Origin: Cytophagaceae bacterium | GTDB taxonomy: Bacteria > Bacteroidota > Bacteroidia > Cytophagales > Cytophagaceae | DNA: 64,000 bases | Assembly: GCA_025454925.1 (NCBI GenBank) | Contig: JALONM010000013.1 | Coordinates: 46,916-110,915, forward strand | Reading direction: 5' to 3' | Shown: positions 35,123 to 44,675 of the stretch, piece by piece | How positions within the stretch are numbered: position 1 is the stretch's first letter | Layout of the letters: each line of letters starts with the position of its first letter | Program-made: the position numbers and the translations under genes | Notes under the pieces: model-generated | Told to the model about the DNA's origin: nothing | What the model saw: the letters and a program-made list of their open reading frames with translations, nothing else | Databases searched by the model: none

Positions 35123-38100
35123 AGGTCAGATAGGCCTGGGGCTTTTGTCGTATTTGATCTTCTACACCAACCGCCAGGTCGAATTTTACATAATACCCAA
35201 AGAGCAGAGAGCGCACCCCTGCTCCGTATCCATAAAGAAATGGACTTCTGTAATTACGTACAATAGCAGTAAATGGATTTCCCTGAATCGTTTCGGTACT
35301 TTGCGAGTTGTCGGTTGAAAACGGACTGCTTCCGTTATAAGCGCTTCCTGCATCCAGGAAGGCATTGAATTGAAGGTTTCTTAAAAATGCGGAACCAATT
35401 GTTCCGTTAGAAAAATACTGAACCACTGGCACTCTCAATTCAGCATTAAACAGAGTATATTTATTTCCGAATTGTGCCTGGTAGCTAAAACCTCTCATGT
35501 TGGTGGCATAGCGCAGAAACAATAGATCGCTGTTATCTACCCCTTGCACAATAACTAGCGGATTGGTGGGGCCATTATTGATGTTGGAATAAAAATTCCG
35601 GTTTCCGAAAATCCAATTATCCATGCCACCAAGCAGCATGTTTTTAGGAAAATCCCCCAGGAATCCGCCTTGTGCTGCACGGAGTGCCAGCACAATTTCT
35701 TTATGAACAGGAATGTATTTGCGGATGTCCAGGTTATATACTTGAAAAGGACGATCCCCTTGAAACACTTCAAATGAAAATTTCGCCTTGGCTCCGCGCA
35801 ACATATTCATTCCTGTAATAAGCGAATTGTCAAATACGTATTCCGCTTTCAATGTAGGATAAAGCACACGTCTGTCTTTCATAGTAAGAGAAATAAGATC
35901 GGTAAGTTCGCCAAAACGGGTATGCACAAATCCAGGTGAAACGCTGATGCGATGGTAGGGAGAAAGAGGATAGGAGGCCGTTCCATACAAGGAGTTTAGC
36001 ATATAGCGTTGTATTACCTGATAATCGTTGGTGGCGAAAATACCTTGCCGGTCGTATCTCAGCTTAAAGTCGATGCGGTGCTGTAGAAAATTATATTCTC
36101 CAAATAATTTATTACTTCTGAAGTCGAAAGATAAAAATGCTCCGGCATTGATGCGATGATTACCTACCAGATCCGACATACCGGCTTCCATTTGCATGCC
36201 TAGTCCTCGGATAGGATCTACCAGTAAAGTAGAATTAATTTTTTCTCCCGACATGGCATTCCGGTACCGGGCACCGTTTGAGGTAAGCAAAGGTACCCAA
36301 TATTGCAGTTCGGGAAGGGGTGGTAATATCGTTTCAATAATGGAGGAATCTTTTTTTACATCGCTTTCAAAAATTACATTATCCAGATTAATTTCTTCTT
36401 CAGAAGAAAAATTAGTTTCTTTTTTTTCAACGTCTTTGCTTCCAATACCCAAGGCCGCATTCACGAAATTTTTGCGATCGGTGAACCAAGGCGTATTCGT
36501 TCCGGAACGTGGTAAATTTTCCAGGCAAAGAATGTCCCTTCCCGCTTTGCGGGTGATATACGCATACGTGCCGGCTCCCGAAAGACTGGCAGATTTATAA
36601 TTATTCAGATTGACCGAAGCCGGACCTTTGCTTAATCCGTATTGATATAATTGAAGGACACCCGTTTGATCATTGAGGTACCATAGCTTACCCTGTTGCC
36701 AGCCCAACGGTAAATTATTTCCTTCTACAGAAAAGCGGGATGCGACGTTTGTTCCAGGTTTGAGTTTAAATAAATGGAACGATTCGGAATACGAAGGTAA
36801 GGCGCCTGGATACGCTTGCAAGGTATCGGAAAAGCGGTTGGAAGAAAAGATAATATCAGTTCCCGAGAATATAGGATTTAAGTCATCGAAATAATCGTTG
36901 GTTAGCTGAGTAAGTGCCCCCCCTTGTAATAAAAACAAATCCGATTGACCAAGTTTGTCGGCGCTTAGCACAGCCCTCATTCCATCCGTGGAATAGGACA
37001 GGTAAAATACCTGACGGATGTCTTTTAAAAACGTACGTTCTCTTTTTTTATCCTTCAATAACAGCGTCGACAGATATGTTTTTAGTCTCTTTTTATGGGC
37101 GATGGCTAAGGTATTGTCTTGTGACCAAGCCACGACAGGAACAAAATAATCAATGGGTTGATCCAGTCGCTTATAGCCACCACGCAAAACAGTTTTTGTT
37201 TTTTTGCTTCCGACCTCGGCTACTTTTACTTGATACTTTCCTCTCTTATTGGCCACCCAGGCAATGCGATTGCCCGATGGATTGAGGGCTACCTGTATAA
37301 ACTCAGCGTATTTCCCTGACCTTTTCAGCTTTACAGAATCAGAGGGTGCAGAGAAATGGGCTTCGGCGACATTGGCTTGTTTGTAATAAAAGCTCTTCCA
37401 GTTTTTGATAAATTCGGGATATGAAATTCCTAAGGCCGATTCTATACTTTCCTCGATGTCCCGGAAAATTTTGGTATAACCAATCACCACAGATAGGTCG
37501 TTGGGGCTGTATTCTCGTTCGATGTAATTAAATACAGAATGTCCCACGATTCTTGCTTCGCTTCCTTGATAGCTGCCGGGAGTTCTGAGTTTTTTGTGTA
37601 AGGACAGGTCACGCAAATGATTATCCATATCCAACGACCAACCACTGGCGAGGTGACTGGCTGCGCCTAACATAAACCAATCGGGAAGGTGCATCAGATA
37701 GGAACTCTTTACCACGTCTTTCAAACTACCACCGTACATCATGTTATCCAGCAGAATGTGTGCAATACCAAAACTGATATCTTCCATGAATAAGTACTGA
37801 GTACCCCGAAAAGCAATTTCTACTTTACTCTTAACGAGCACCGTTTGACCTCCGATCAGCAATTCATCGTTGTTCAACCCGATATTGCTTTGTAACTGAT
37901 CGGTGACAGAATTGTAGAGTACGATTTTTATTTTGTCGAAAGAAGAATAACTAAGCGCGTTGCTGATTCGATTGAGGTCCGATTCGCCATAGGTAGCAGC
38001 AATTCTGGCTAAGTCATAGTTGTCGCCGTAATAATAAACTTCAAAGCGGTCGCTTTGCAATACTTTCCAACGAATGGTGGTGTATTGTATCCGGTTTTTG

Positions 38101-38180
38101 CCAAACAATTCTTGTGAGCTTTGAGCTTGCAAAAGCCCATTAAGCAGGTTGGAAAGCAAAAAAATGTAAAAAATTCGCAT
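35106..38180 (-). CDS. PD40 propeller plus C-terminal outer-membrane barrel protein
   Basis: 1024 residues. Signal peptide at residues 1-19 (FYIFLLSNLLNGLLQAQ). Residues about 25-270 form a gluzincin-like or helical region (DLARIAATYGESDLNRISNAL, MHLPDWFMLGAASHLASGWS), then PD40 propeller blades (YSTDGMRAVLSADKLGQSDLFLL, FSGTDIIFSSNRFSDT). The last 350 residues look like an Omp85/surface-antigen-type barrel (RHRINAG-, TLFNAELRVPVVQYF, LFGYYVKFDLAVGVED) and end in YLTFGYDF with a C-terminal Phe. No zinc HExxH motif is visible, so I do not call it a protease. The function is unknown; a surface or assembly role is inferred. Confidence 0.72.
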   Translation of the reverse strand: MRIFYIFLLSNLLNGLLQAQSSQELFGKNRIQYTTIRWKVLQSDRFEVYYYGDNYDLARIAATYGESDLNRISNALSYSSFDKIKIVLYNSVTDQLQSNIGLNNDELLIGGQTVLVKSKVEIAFRGTQYLFMEDISFGIAHILLDNMMYGGSLKDVVKSSYLMHLPDWFMLGAASHLASGWSLDMDNHLRDLSLHKKLRTPGSYQGSEARIVGHSVFNYIEREYSPNDLSVVIGYTKIFRDIEESIESALGISYPEFIKNWKSFYYKQANVAEAHFSAPSDSVKLKRSGKYAEFIQVALNPSGNRIAWVANKRGKYQVKVAEVGSKKTKTVLRGGYKRLDQPIDYFVPVVAWSQDNTLAIAHKKRLKTYLSTLLLKDKKRERTFLKDIRQVFYLSYSTDGMRAVLSADKLGQSDLFLLQGGALTQLTNDYFDDLNPIFSGTDIIFSSNRFSDTLQAYPGALPSYSESFHLFKLKPGTNVASRFSVEGNNLPLGWQQGKLWYLNDQTGVLQLYQYGLSKGPASVNLNNYKSASLSGAGTYAYITRKAGRDILCLENLPRSGTNTPWFTDRKNFVNAALGIGSKDVEKKETNFSSEEEINLDNVIFESDVKKDSSIIETILPPLPELQYWVPLLTSNGARYRNAMSGEKINSTLLVDPIRGLGMQMEAGMSDLVGNHRINAGAFLSFDFRSNKLFGEYNFLQHRIDFKLRYDRQGIFATNDYQVIQRYMLNSLYGTASYPLSPYHRISVSPGFVHTRFGELTDLISLTMKDRRVLYPTLKAEYVFDNSLITGMNMLRGAKAKFSFEVFQGDRPFQVYNLDIRKYIPVHKEIVLALRAAQGGFLGDFPKNMLLGGMDNWIFGNRNFYSNINNGPTNPLVIVQGVDNSDLLFLRYATNMRGFSYQAQFGNKYTLFNAELRVPVVQYFSNGTIGSAFLRNLQFNAFLDAGSAYNGSSPFSTDNSQSTETIQGNPFTAIVRNYRSPFLYGYGAGVRSLLFGYYVKFDLAVGVEDQIRQKPQAYLTFGYDF

Positions 38181-38186
38181 GCAATC

Positions 38187-39254
38187 TTAATTGTTTGAAG
38201 ATAACGATTTAAGTCGAGTAATATTGACTGAATCGTCGAGGACTTTTCCATTCAACAATAATTCCTTCATTTGTTCTGAAAAATAGGGTGCCAGGGATAC
38301 TCCTTTGGCACCAAGCCCATTGAATATGTATACGGCAGAATGTCGGGGGTGTTTGCCAAGTATCGGCCTCCGGTCGGTTGAGGCGGGACGAATGCCTGCC
38401 CAATGGTCTGTAATTTCAAAAGGAAGACGTATCATTTGTTGCAATCGCTGACTAAGTTCCTGTTTGCCTTTGTCGGAGGGGTCGGCATTTTCAAATTTCC
38501 AATTATACGTGGATCCTACTTTGTACTCCCCTTGCCCTGCAGGAACCATAAAAACATTTTTATTAAAAATCACATCGTTTGCAAAATTTGGCACGGCTAC
38601 GCGTAGTACCTCCCCTTTGGAAGCGTTTAAGGGCAGTTTATTTAGGAGCGCAAGCCCTTTGGCACCCATGCCTTGGCAGCTGATCAGGGCCTTGGCTTCT
38701 ATGCCCTTGCAAAGTACTTTATCCTCCTCCAGCACCAAGTCTTCATCGAGGATGTGTTCTTGAATGCGGGCCTCTTTGGAGTCCAAATAAATTCTGGCGT
38801 ATTTCAAAAAATCAGCTACCTGCAGGAAGCCAGAATGCAAGGTTTGAAAACCGAGACGATCGTTGTACACAAAGGGTTTATACCGCTCATGGTCGGTCGA
38901 ATCATCCAAAAAACCACGATATGCTTCCTGGGCCATTTGACCCATGAATTCATTTTGTTCTTCAAACGAATCAAAAGGCTTATAAATAGGCAAGAAATGA
39001 AGAAAACGGGTATTCCATTTTTTTTCGTAATACTGATAAAATTCGATCAGGTATGGAAATATACGATCTGCCATCCAGGTCTTTACCATTTTTTTGCCGG
39101 TTATGGGATTAAATAATCCGGCAGCAGCCAAGGAAGCACAAGGTCCATCGTCGTGCACCAACATCACACGCTTGCCGGCTTTGTCGAGTTGCAATGCCAG
39201 GCAAGTTCCCGCAAGTCCTCCTCCGATGATGATAAAATCAACCTTTTTCCCCAT
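38187..39254 (-). CDS. FAD-dependent amino-acid/glycine oxidase-like oxidoreductase
   Basis: DAO-family flavoprotein. The FAD motif IIGGGLAGTCLALQLDKAGKRVMLV is at residues 8-32. A glycine-oxidase-like core follows, ending with WAGIRPASTDRRPILGKHP and YIFNGLGAKGVSLAPYFSEQM, the C-terminal FAD-binding half. The length of 355 residues is typical of ThiO/DadA-like enzymes. The substrate is not evident. It is the first gene of a reverse operon, with 6 bases before the barrel gene. Confidence 0.88.
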   Translation of the reverse strand: MGKKVDFIIIGGGLAGTCLALQLDKAGKRVMLVHDDGPCASLAAAGLFNPITGKKMVKTWMADRIFPYLIEFYQYYEKKWNTRFLHFLPIYKPFDSFEEQNEFMGQMAQEAYRGFLDDSTDHERYKPFVYNDRLGFQTLHSGFLQVADFLKYARIYLDSKEARIQEHILDEDLVLEEDKVLCKGIEAKALISCQGMGAKGLALLNKLPLNASKGEVLRVAVPNFANDVIFNKNVFMVPAGQGEYKVGSTYNWKFENADPSDKGKQELSQRLQQMIRLPFEITDHWAGIRPASTDRRPILGKHPRHSAVYIFNGLGAKGVSLAPYFSEQMKELLLNGKVLDDSVNITRLKSLSSNN

Positions 39255-39289
39255 TTTTGTTTTTTCGGCAGATTAATCAATTTTACAAC

Positions 39290-39934
39290 ATGAGCCAAGT
39301 AGAATTTTTTACTTTTAATGATCTGGGCGAAAACACCTATTTGTTAATGGATGCTTCTACAAAGAAAGCCGCCATAGTAGATGCAGGGTGCTATTATCCG
39401 GAAGAAGTGGCGGAGGTGCAACGAACCGTGCAGCGGCTTGGGTTGAAGATAGAGGCGCTGATCAATACACATTGTCATATTGACCATGTGGTTGGGGTAG
39501 AGGCCTTAAAACGCTTGTATAATGTTCCCTTTCTTATTCCTGAAAAAGAATTGCCTGTATTGGCTAGCGGTAAAGTAGTGGCGGCTATGTATGGTTTTCA
39601 TGCCTATCAGGAGCCAGAATACGATGGATTTCTGGAGGGAGACTACTTCATTTTGGGAAATTCAAAATTTAAATTATTGCAGGTACCAGGGCATTCTCCC
39701 GGACATATTGCCTTTCTGAATGAAGCCGAGGCTTACTGCATTGCAGGAGATGTGCTCTTTCGCGAATCGGTGGGCCGCACCGATTTACCAGGAGGTAATA
39801 CTCAGCAGCTTGTTACAAGTATTCAGCAACAATTGTATACCTTGCCCGATTCTACCGTCGTTTATCCTGGTCATGGTCCTTCCACCACCATTGCTTGGGA
39901 GAAAAAAAACAATCCGTACGTACGTGGCCAATAG
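39290..39934 (+). CDS. MBL-fold metallo-hydrolase (glyoxalase II-like)
   Basis: Metallo-beta-lactamase fold hydrolase. The metal motif HCHIDH is at residues 61-66 from the ATG at 39290; later ligands are in VPGHSPGHIAF, IAGDVLF (Asp) and YPGHGPSTT (His). The 214-residue single-domain form resembles short glyoxalase II-type enzymes (hydrolysis of thioesters or oxidised lipids). I prefer the start at 39290 (MSQVEFFTFN) over 39257 because the family N-terminus begins there and the extra residues look like leader sequence. It precedes pssA by 12 bases. Confidence 0.9.
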   Translation: MSQVEFFTFNDLGENTYLLMDASTKKAAIVDAGCYYPEEVAEVQRTVQRLGLKIEALINTHCHIDHVVGVEALKRLYNVPFLIPEKELPVLASGKVVAAMYGFHAYQEPEYDGFLEGDYFILGNSKFKLLQVPGHSPGHIAFLNEAEAYCIAGDVLFRESVGRTDLPGGNTQQLVTSIQQQLYTLPDSTVVYPGHGPSTTIAWEKKNNPYVRGQ

Positions 39935-39946
39935 CATTTATTCTTC

Positions 39947-40669
39947 ATGAAAAAACATCTTCCCAACGCCCTAACCTGCCTGAATTTATTGTGTGGATGC
40001 CTGGGCATCGTTTGCTGTTTCGGTCCTGATCTATATGGGATGGAAAGTCTTAAAACGGCTTCTTATTTTATATATGCAGGCGCCCTCTTCGATTTCTTGG
40101 ATGGATTTGCCGCGCGCTGGCTGAAGGTGTCATCTGAAATCGGAAAGCAACTGGATTCCTTGGCAGACATGGTAACATTTGGTCTCTTGCCTTCGATGAT
40201 TTTATTTCGAATACTTTCGTTTCAATCGATGCTGGAAGACAGTAGCTGGCAATGGAGCTGCCTGGCTGCTTTTTGCGTGGCGGTCTTTTCTGCTTTACGA
40301 TTGGCCAAGTTCAATATTGATACCCGACAAAGTAGCTCATTTATTGGAGTACCTACTCCTGCCAACGCAGTTTTAATTTCTTCTTTTCCATTTATTTTTT
40401 CTTCCGATACCATGCTGGCTTGGCAACATCCCGTAATTCTTGCCATCGGTTCCGTGTTGCTTTCTCTACTGCTGGTATCTGAATTGCCTCTTTTTGCCTT
40501 AAAACTAAAGTCTCTCGCCTGGAAAGACAATGCCTGGAAATATGCCTTAATAGGCATTTCCGTGGTGCTATTGCCTTGGTTAGGCATGCTGGCTGTGCCA
40601 TTGCTCTTTACCTTATACTTGCTCTTTTCATTCGCAGAACATTATTTTTCAAAAAAACAGACCTATTGA
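39947..40669 (+). CDS. pssA: CDP-diacylglycerol-serine O-phosphatidyltransferase
   Basis: Makes phosphatidylserine, the precursor of phosphatidylethanolamine, from CDP-diacylglycerol and serine in the inner membrane. The CDP-alcohol phosphotransferase motif D-G-x2-A-R-x8-G-x3-D-x3-D is complete (Asp52 through Asp74: DGFAARWLKVSSEIGKQLDSLAD). About seven membrane helices and the N-terminal LPNALTCLNLLCGCLGI fit PssA type II. The length of 240 residues is normal. The phosphatidylserine decarboxylase gene is not in the window. Probably co-transcribed with the metallo-hydrolase gene. Confidence 0.93.
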   Translation: MKKHLPNALTCLNLLCGCLGIVCCFGPDLYGMESLKTASYFIYAGALFDFLDGFAARWLKVSSEIGKQLDSLADMVTFGLLPSMILFRILSFQSMLEDSSWQWSCLAAFCVAVFSALRLAKFNIDTRQSSSFIGVPTPANAVLISSFPFIFSSDTMLAWQHPVILAIGSVLLSLLLVSELPLFALKLKSLAWKDNAWKYALIGISVVLLPWLGMLAVPLLFTLYLLFSFAEHYFSKKQTY

Positions 40670-40779
40670 ACAACCTTTTCTGCAATTTTGGCTTTATACA
40701 TTCGTTACACCCATACAACTGAAATTCCCCCATCTTGGGTAAAACTGATATTCGCCACGTTCGTATTAGATCGTATCGC

Positions 40780-43700
40780 ATGAAGCCACTACGCGTTTTA
40801 TTTCTAGTAAGCCATTTTCTATTTTTTGGCCAGGTGCACCAGGTTCGGTGGACGAAGCCTATGCAAGTAATTGATACTGCTTTTAAAGCCGCCATCGTGC
40901 TGTATGCAGAGGATGCAGGAATTAGCGAAAGCGGAATATTGTTCCTCGAACATGAATACCAAGGGCATGTGCAACAAGCCTCTGTAAAAATACTGAAGAC
41001 AGAAAATCTGAGCGCAGAAGAACAAAAATCTTTGCGAAGTGTCGGAAATTCCTTCGAGACCTCTATTGCTTACGGATATAAAAACGGTAGATACATTTCG
41101 CTTGTCCGAATACCATTGCTTCGCCAAACCCCAGCAGGTCCGGAAAAGCTGATGGAATATTCTATCGTTCCGAGTTTCGGGCAGGCACCACCGGCACCCA
41201 TGCGCCCCTATATCCGGAAATCAGGAATCGTTAGTGCTTCCCAGGCGCGCACCACAGGTTTTGCCAACTCCAGTGTGTTAAGTGCGGGCAATTGGTACAA
41301 AGTAGCCATCTCATCGGATGGTATTTATAAATTGGATTATAGTTTTTTTACATCCATAGGCATCAATCCGGAAGAAATAGATCCTCGCACGCTCAAAGTA
41401 TACGGCAATGGAGGCGGTATGCTGCCACAACCCAACAGCAGTCCGCGTGTTGATGATTTAATCGAAAATAATATTCTGTTTGTCGGGGAATCCGATGGTC
41501 GCTTTGATCCGGGTGATTATGTTTTGTTTTATGCAACGGGTCCACATACCTGGTCTTTTCAAAACAGCTCTCAGAATTTTGTTCATGTAAAAAATATATA
41601 TACTGAAAGGTCCTGTTATTACATCACGTTCGGAGGAGCCGCTGGAGCCCGCATTACGACTCTAGCCAATGGCGCAGGTGCCTCACATTCCCTGCAACAA
41701 TACGATGAACGTCTGTTTTATGAAAACGATCAATACAACGTATTGGCCTCAGGAAGGGAGTGGTATGGTGAAACGTTTGAAGCAGGCTCGCTTAGCAGAA
41801 ATTTCAATTTTTCAATTCCCAACATACTCAGTGGTGCCAATTTAAAAATTACCTCTTCCGTTTTGAACCGGAGTGGAGCAGGCTCGAGTGTGTTCACCAT
41901 ACGCGCCAATGGTACCACTGTAGGAACTCAAACCGTTAGTAATATCACCAGTGGCTTGTTTGATCAGAAGGGTGTACCTAATTTAAATACTTATACCATC
42001 AACACCAGTGCTCTCTCTAACCCATCCCAACTGGATATTTCGTATTCGTTTTCTAATGCCGGAAGTAATTCCTTGGCGCATCTCAACTACATAGAGTTGA
42101 ATGTTCCATGCTCGTTGCGGTTGGTTAATAATTACACCCGTTTTAGAGCCATTGCCGATAAAGACTTTACCAATACCGAGTTTTCAATTGCGAATGCCAA
42201 CAGTGGATGTAGGATCTGGAATGTTCGAATTCCTTACGAGTGCCAGGAGCAAGCATATTCCATCAGTGGAAACACGATTACCTTTACAGCAGCCTCTGAT
42301 TCAATAGAAGAGTATGTCATCTTTCAGGGCTCCGATTTTCCTGCTCCTACATACGATGGAAGAGTAGAAAATCAAAATCTTCATAGCATCAGTGCCCCGA
42401 ATTTACCGGATATGGTGATTATAACACCCGCTTCTTTTCGTTCTCAGGCGGAGCGCTTGGCTTCGTTTAAAAAATCATTTCACAACCTGGATGTAGTAGT
42501 TGTCACAACCACTGAAGTTTACAATGAGTTTTCAAGTGGTGTGCAGGACATCACGGCGATTCGGGATTTTATGAAGATGCTCTACGACCGCAAAAGTGGA
42601 AATGATTCTATTCGATATCTCCTGTTGTTTGGGGATGCTTCGTACGATTATAAAGATCGAATCGCGAATAATACAAACTTCGTTCCCTGTTACCAGGCTA
42701 CGCAGTCCTTGCGTCCTTTGGAGTCCTATCCATCCGACGATTACTTTGGTTTTTTGGATAATATTGAAGGTCGTTGGAGGGAGAATCCTACTGAAAACCA
42801 CTTAATGGATATTGGTATTGGTCGCCTGTTGGTTAAAAGTGAACAGGAAGCCTCCGACGTAGTGGATAAAATAATTCGCTATACTGAATCGGCCAGTGGT
42901 TTGGGAAAATGGCGCAATCGTGTACTCTTTGTGGCCGACGATGGAGATAATAACACGCATCAAATTGATGCGGAAGATCTCGCCAACAAAGTAGATACAG
43001 CATACATCGAATATACCTCTTCTAAAGTATACTTGGATGCAAGCATACAAATCATTACACCGGGGGGAGAAAAATCTCCCGCAGCCAGCCAAAAATTGGA
43101 TAGGGAAGTAGAACGTGGAGCGCTCATTGTAAACTATACCGGTCATGGAGGAGAAGGCGGGTGGGCACAGGAAGGCATGCTGGGTTGGCCTCAGATCGAA
43201 TCCTGGAATAACGGAGATCGTATCAATTTCATGATCACTGCTACTTGCGAGTTTGGACGGTTTGATAATCCGGATAAGCCTTCAGGGGCTGAAGTTGCCT
43301 TGCTTAGGCCTGATGGTGGTACTATTGGATTGATCTCTTCTTCCCGGGTAGTATATCAGATTTACAATAAAGTACTCAACACCCAAATTTTCAATAACAT
43401 TCTCAACCGAGGTAATAATTCTTACCCTGCACTGGGCGATGTGATGCGGAGATCTAAAAACGTAAATATTTCAGGTATATATAACCGGAATTATATTTTG
43501 ATGGCGGATCCTTCGCTGGTTTTGAATTATCCAAAACAACAGGTGGTGGTAACCAAGATCAATGGAAATACAATTGGTACGTTACCTGATACACTCAAAT
43601 CGTTGGGGAAGGTGACCATGGAAGGAGAAATACACGATCATTCCGACAACCTGCTAAGCAACTATGAGGGAGTGCTAGACATCACCGTGTTCGATAAAAC

Positions 43701-44616
43701 GGCCAAGCTTACCACATTCGGAACACAAAGCTTGCCGATGACTTATTCTTCTAGAACGAATTTCATTTTTGAGGGAAAAGCCAGTATACGGGCTGGGAAA
43801 TGGAGCATATCATTCGTTGTTCCTAAAGATATTAGTTATGAATTTGATTTCGGACGAATTAGTTTTTACGCACAGCCCAACAGCGGCCTGGAAGATGCCA
43901 ACGGTGTTTACTCTAACATCGTTATCGGAGGAACAGATCCGATGGCCAGCAATGACAATACCCCCCCAGTGATTAAATTATTTATGAATGACGAATCTTT
44001 TGTAAATGGGGGATTTACAGGCAACGATCCTACTATACTCGCCAATTTGTTTGACGACAATGGTATTAACGTTGCAGGAACCGGCATCGGACATGAAATT
44101 ACCGCTGAATTGAACAACGATCAGAATGTAATTGTGATGAACGAGTACTATAGTGCCAACCTTGACGATTACAGAAACGGAAAGGTAAAATATCCACTGA
44201 AAGATTTGAGCCCTGGAAATTATAGTTTAAAAGTGAAGGCTTGGGACACACACAACAATTCTTCCCAGTCGACATTGGAGTTTGTGGTTGCCAGCGATGA
44301 AAAGAGCGCCATTTCTCATGTGTTAAACTATCCAAACCCATTTTCTACCTATACTGAATTTCATTTTGATCATAACAAGGCAGGAGAGGAACTCGACATT
44401 ATGGTCCAGATATTTACCATTAGCGGAAAATTGGTAAAAACGCTTGAAAGAAGGGAAATTGCGATGAACTCGCACTTTAACGGATTGACTTGGGATGGTA
44501 AGGATGATTTTGGAGATAAAATAGGAAGAGGTGTATACGTATACAAAGTGACGGTTCGCAGTCCCAGAGACGGTTCCAAAGCCTCTAAGATTGAAAAACT
44601 GGTAGTTCTTTATTAG
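40780..44616 (+). CDS. porU: Type IX secretion system sortase PorU
   Basis: Gingipain-like (C25) cysteine protease on the cell surface that removes the C-terminal sorting domain of T9SS cargo and attaches it to LPS. I use the ATG at 40780, which opens a short hydrophobic signal (PLRVLFLVSHFLFFG). The catalytic pair is His789 in TGHGGEGGWAQE and Cys823 in TATCEFG. N-terminal beta-domains, the C25 fold (about residues 540-950) and a C-terminal FlgD/T9SS-like Ig domain (LNYPNPFSTYTEFHFDH ... GRGVYVYKV) give 1278 residues, a typical PorU size. It is followed by porV, as in most Bacteroidota. Confidence 0.95.
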   Translation: MKPLRVLFLVSHFLFFGQVHQVRWTKPMQVIDTAFKAAIVLYAEDAGISESGILFLEHEYQGHVQQASVKILKTENLSAEEQKSLRSVGNSFETSIAYGYKNGRYISLVRIPLLRQTPAGPEKLMEYSIVPSFGQAPPAPMRPYIRKSGIVSASQARTTGFANSSVLSAGNWYKVAISSDGIYKLDYSFFTSIGINPEEIDPRTLKVYGNGGGMLPQPNSSPRVDDLIENNILFVGESDGRFDPGDYVLFYATGPHTWSFQNSSQNFVHVKNIYTERSCYYITFGGAAGARITTLANGAGASHSLQQYDERLFYENDQYNVLASGREWYGETFEAGSLSRNFNFSIPNILSGANLKITSSVLNRSGAGSSVFTIRANGTTVGTQTVSNITSGLFDQKGVPNLNTYTINTSALSNPSQLDISYSFSNAGSNSLAHLNYIELNVPCSLRLVNNYTRFRAIADKDFTNTEFSIANANSGCRIWNVRIPYECQEQAYSISGNTITFTAASDSIEEYVIFQGSDFPAPTYDGRVENQNLHSISAPNLPDMVIITPASFRSQAERLASFKKSFHNLDVVVVTTTEVYNEFSSGVQDITAIRDFMKMLYDRKSGNDSIRYLLLFGDASYDYKDRIANNTNFVPCYQATQSLRPLESYPSDDYFGFLDNIEGRWRENPTENHLMDIGIGRLLVKSEQEASDVVDKIIRYTESASGLGKWRNRVLFVADDGDNNTHQIDAEDLANKVDTAYIEYTSSKVYLDASIQIITPGGEKSPAASQKLDREVERGALIVNYTGHGGEGGWAQEGMLGWPQIESWNNGDRINFMITATCEFGRFDNPDKPSGAEVALLRPDGGTIGLISSSRVVYQIYNKVLNTQIFNNILNRGNNSYPALGDVMRRSKNVNISGIYNRNYILMADPSLVLNYPKQQVVVTKINGNTIGTLPDTLKSLGKVTMEGEIHDHSDNLLSNYEGVLDITVFDKTAKLTTFGTQSLPMTYSSRTNFIFEGKASIRAGKWSISFVVPKDISYEFDFGRISFYAQPNSGLEDANGVYSNIVIGGTDPMASNDNTPPVIKLFMNDESFVNGGFTGNDPTILANLFDDNGINVAGTGIGHEITAELNNDQNVIVMNEYYSANLDDYRNGKVKYPLKDLSPGNYSLKVKAWDTHNNSSQSTLEFVVASDEKSAISHVLNYPNPFSTYTEFHFDHNKAGEELDIMVQIFTISGKLVKTLERREIAMNSHFNGLTWDGKDDFGDKIGRGVYVYKVTVRSPRDGSKASKIEKLVVLY

Positions 44617-44641
44617 TTTTTACTTCCTTACAATAAAACCT

Positions 44642-44649
44642 TATATTTG
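44642..44649 (+). promoter_or_regulatory. Putative -7 box of porV
   Basis: TATATTTG matches TAnnTTTG exactly, 26 bases before the porV start codon. No -33 TTTG was found at the right spacing, so porV may also be read through from porU. Confidence 0.35.
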
Positions 44650-44675
44650 GGAGTTTATATTGAAAAAGTGAGGCC

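Noticed and set aside
35106..38180. Zinc metalloprotease in the N-terminal region of the PD40/barrel protein
   Set aside because: The region resembles gluzincin-like folds but no HExxH motif is present.
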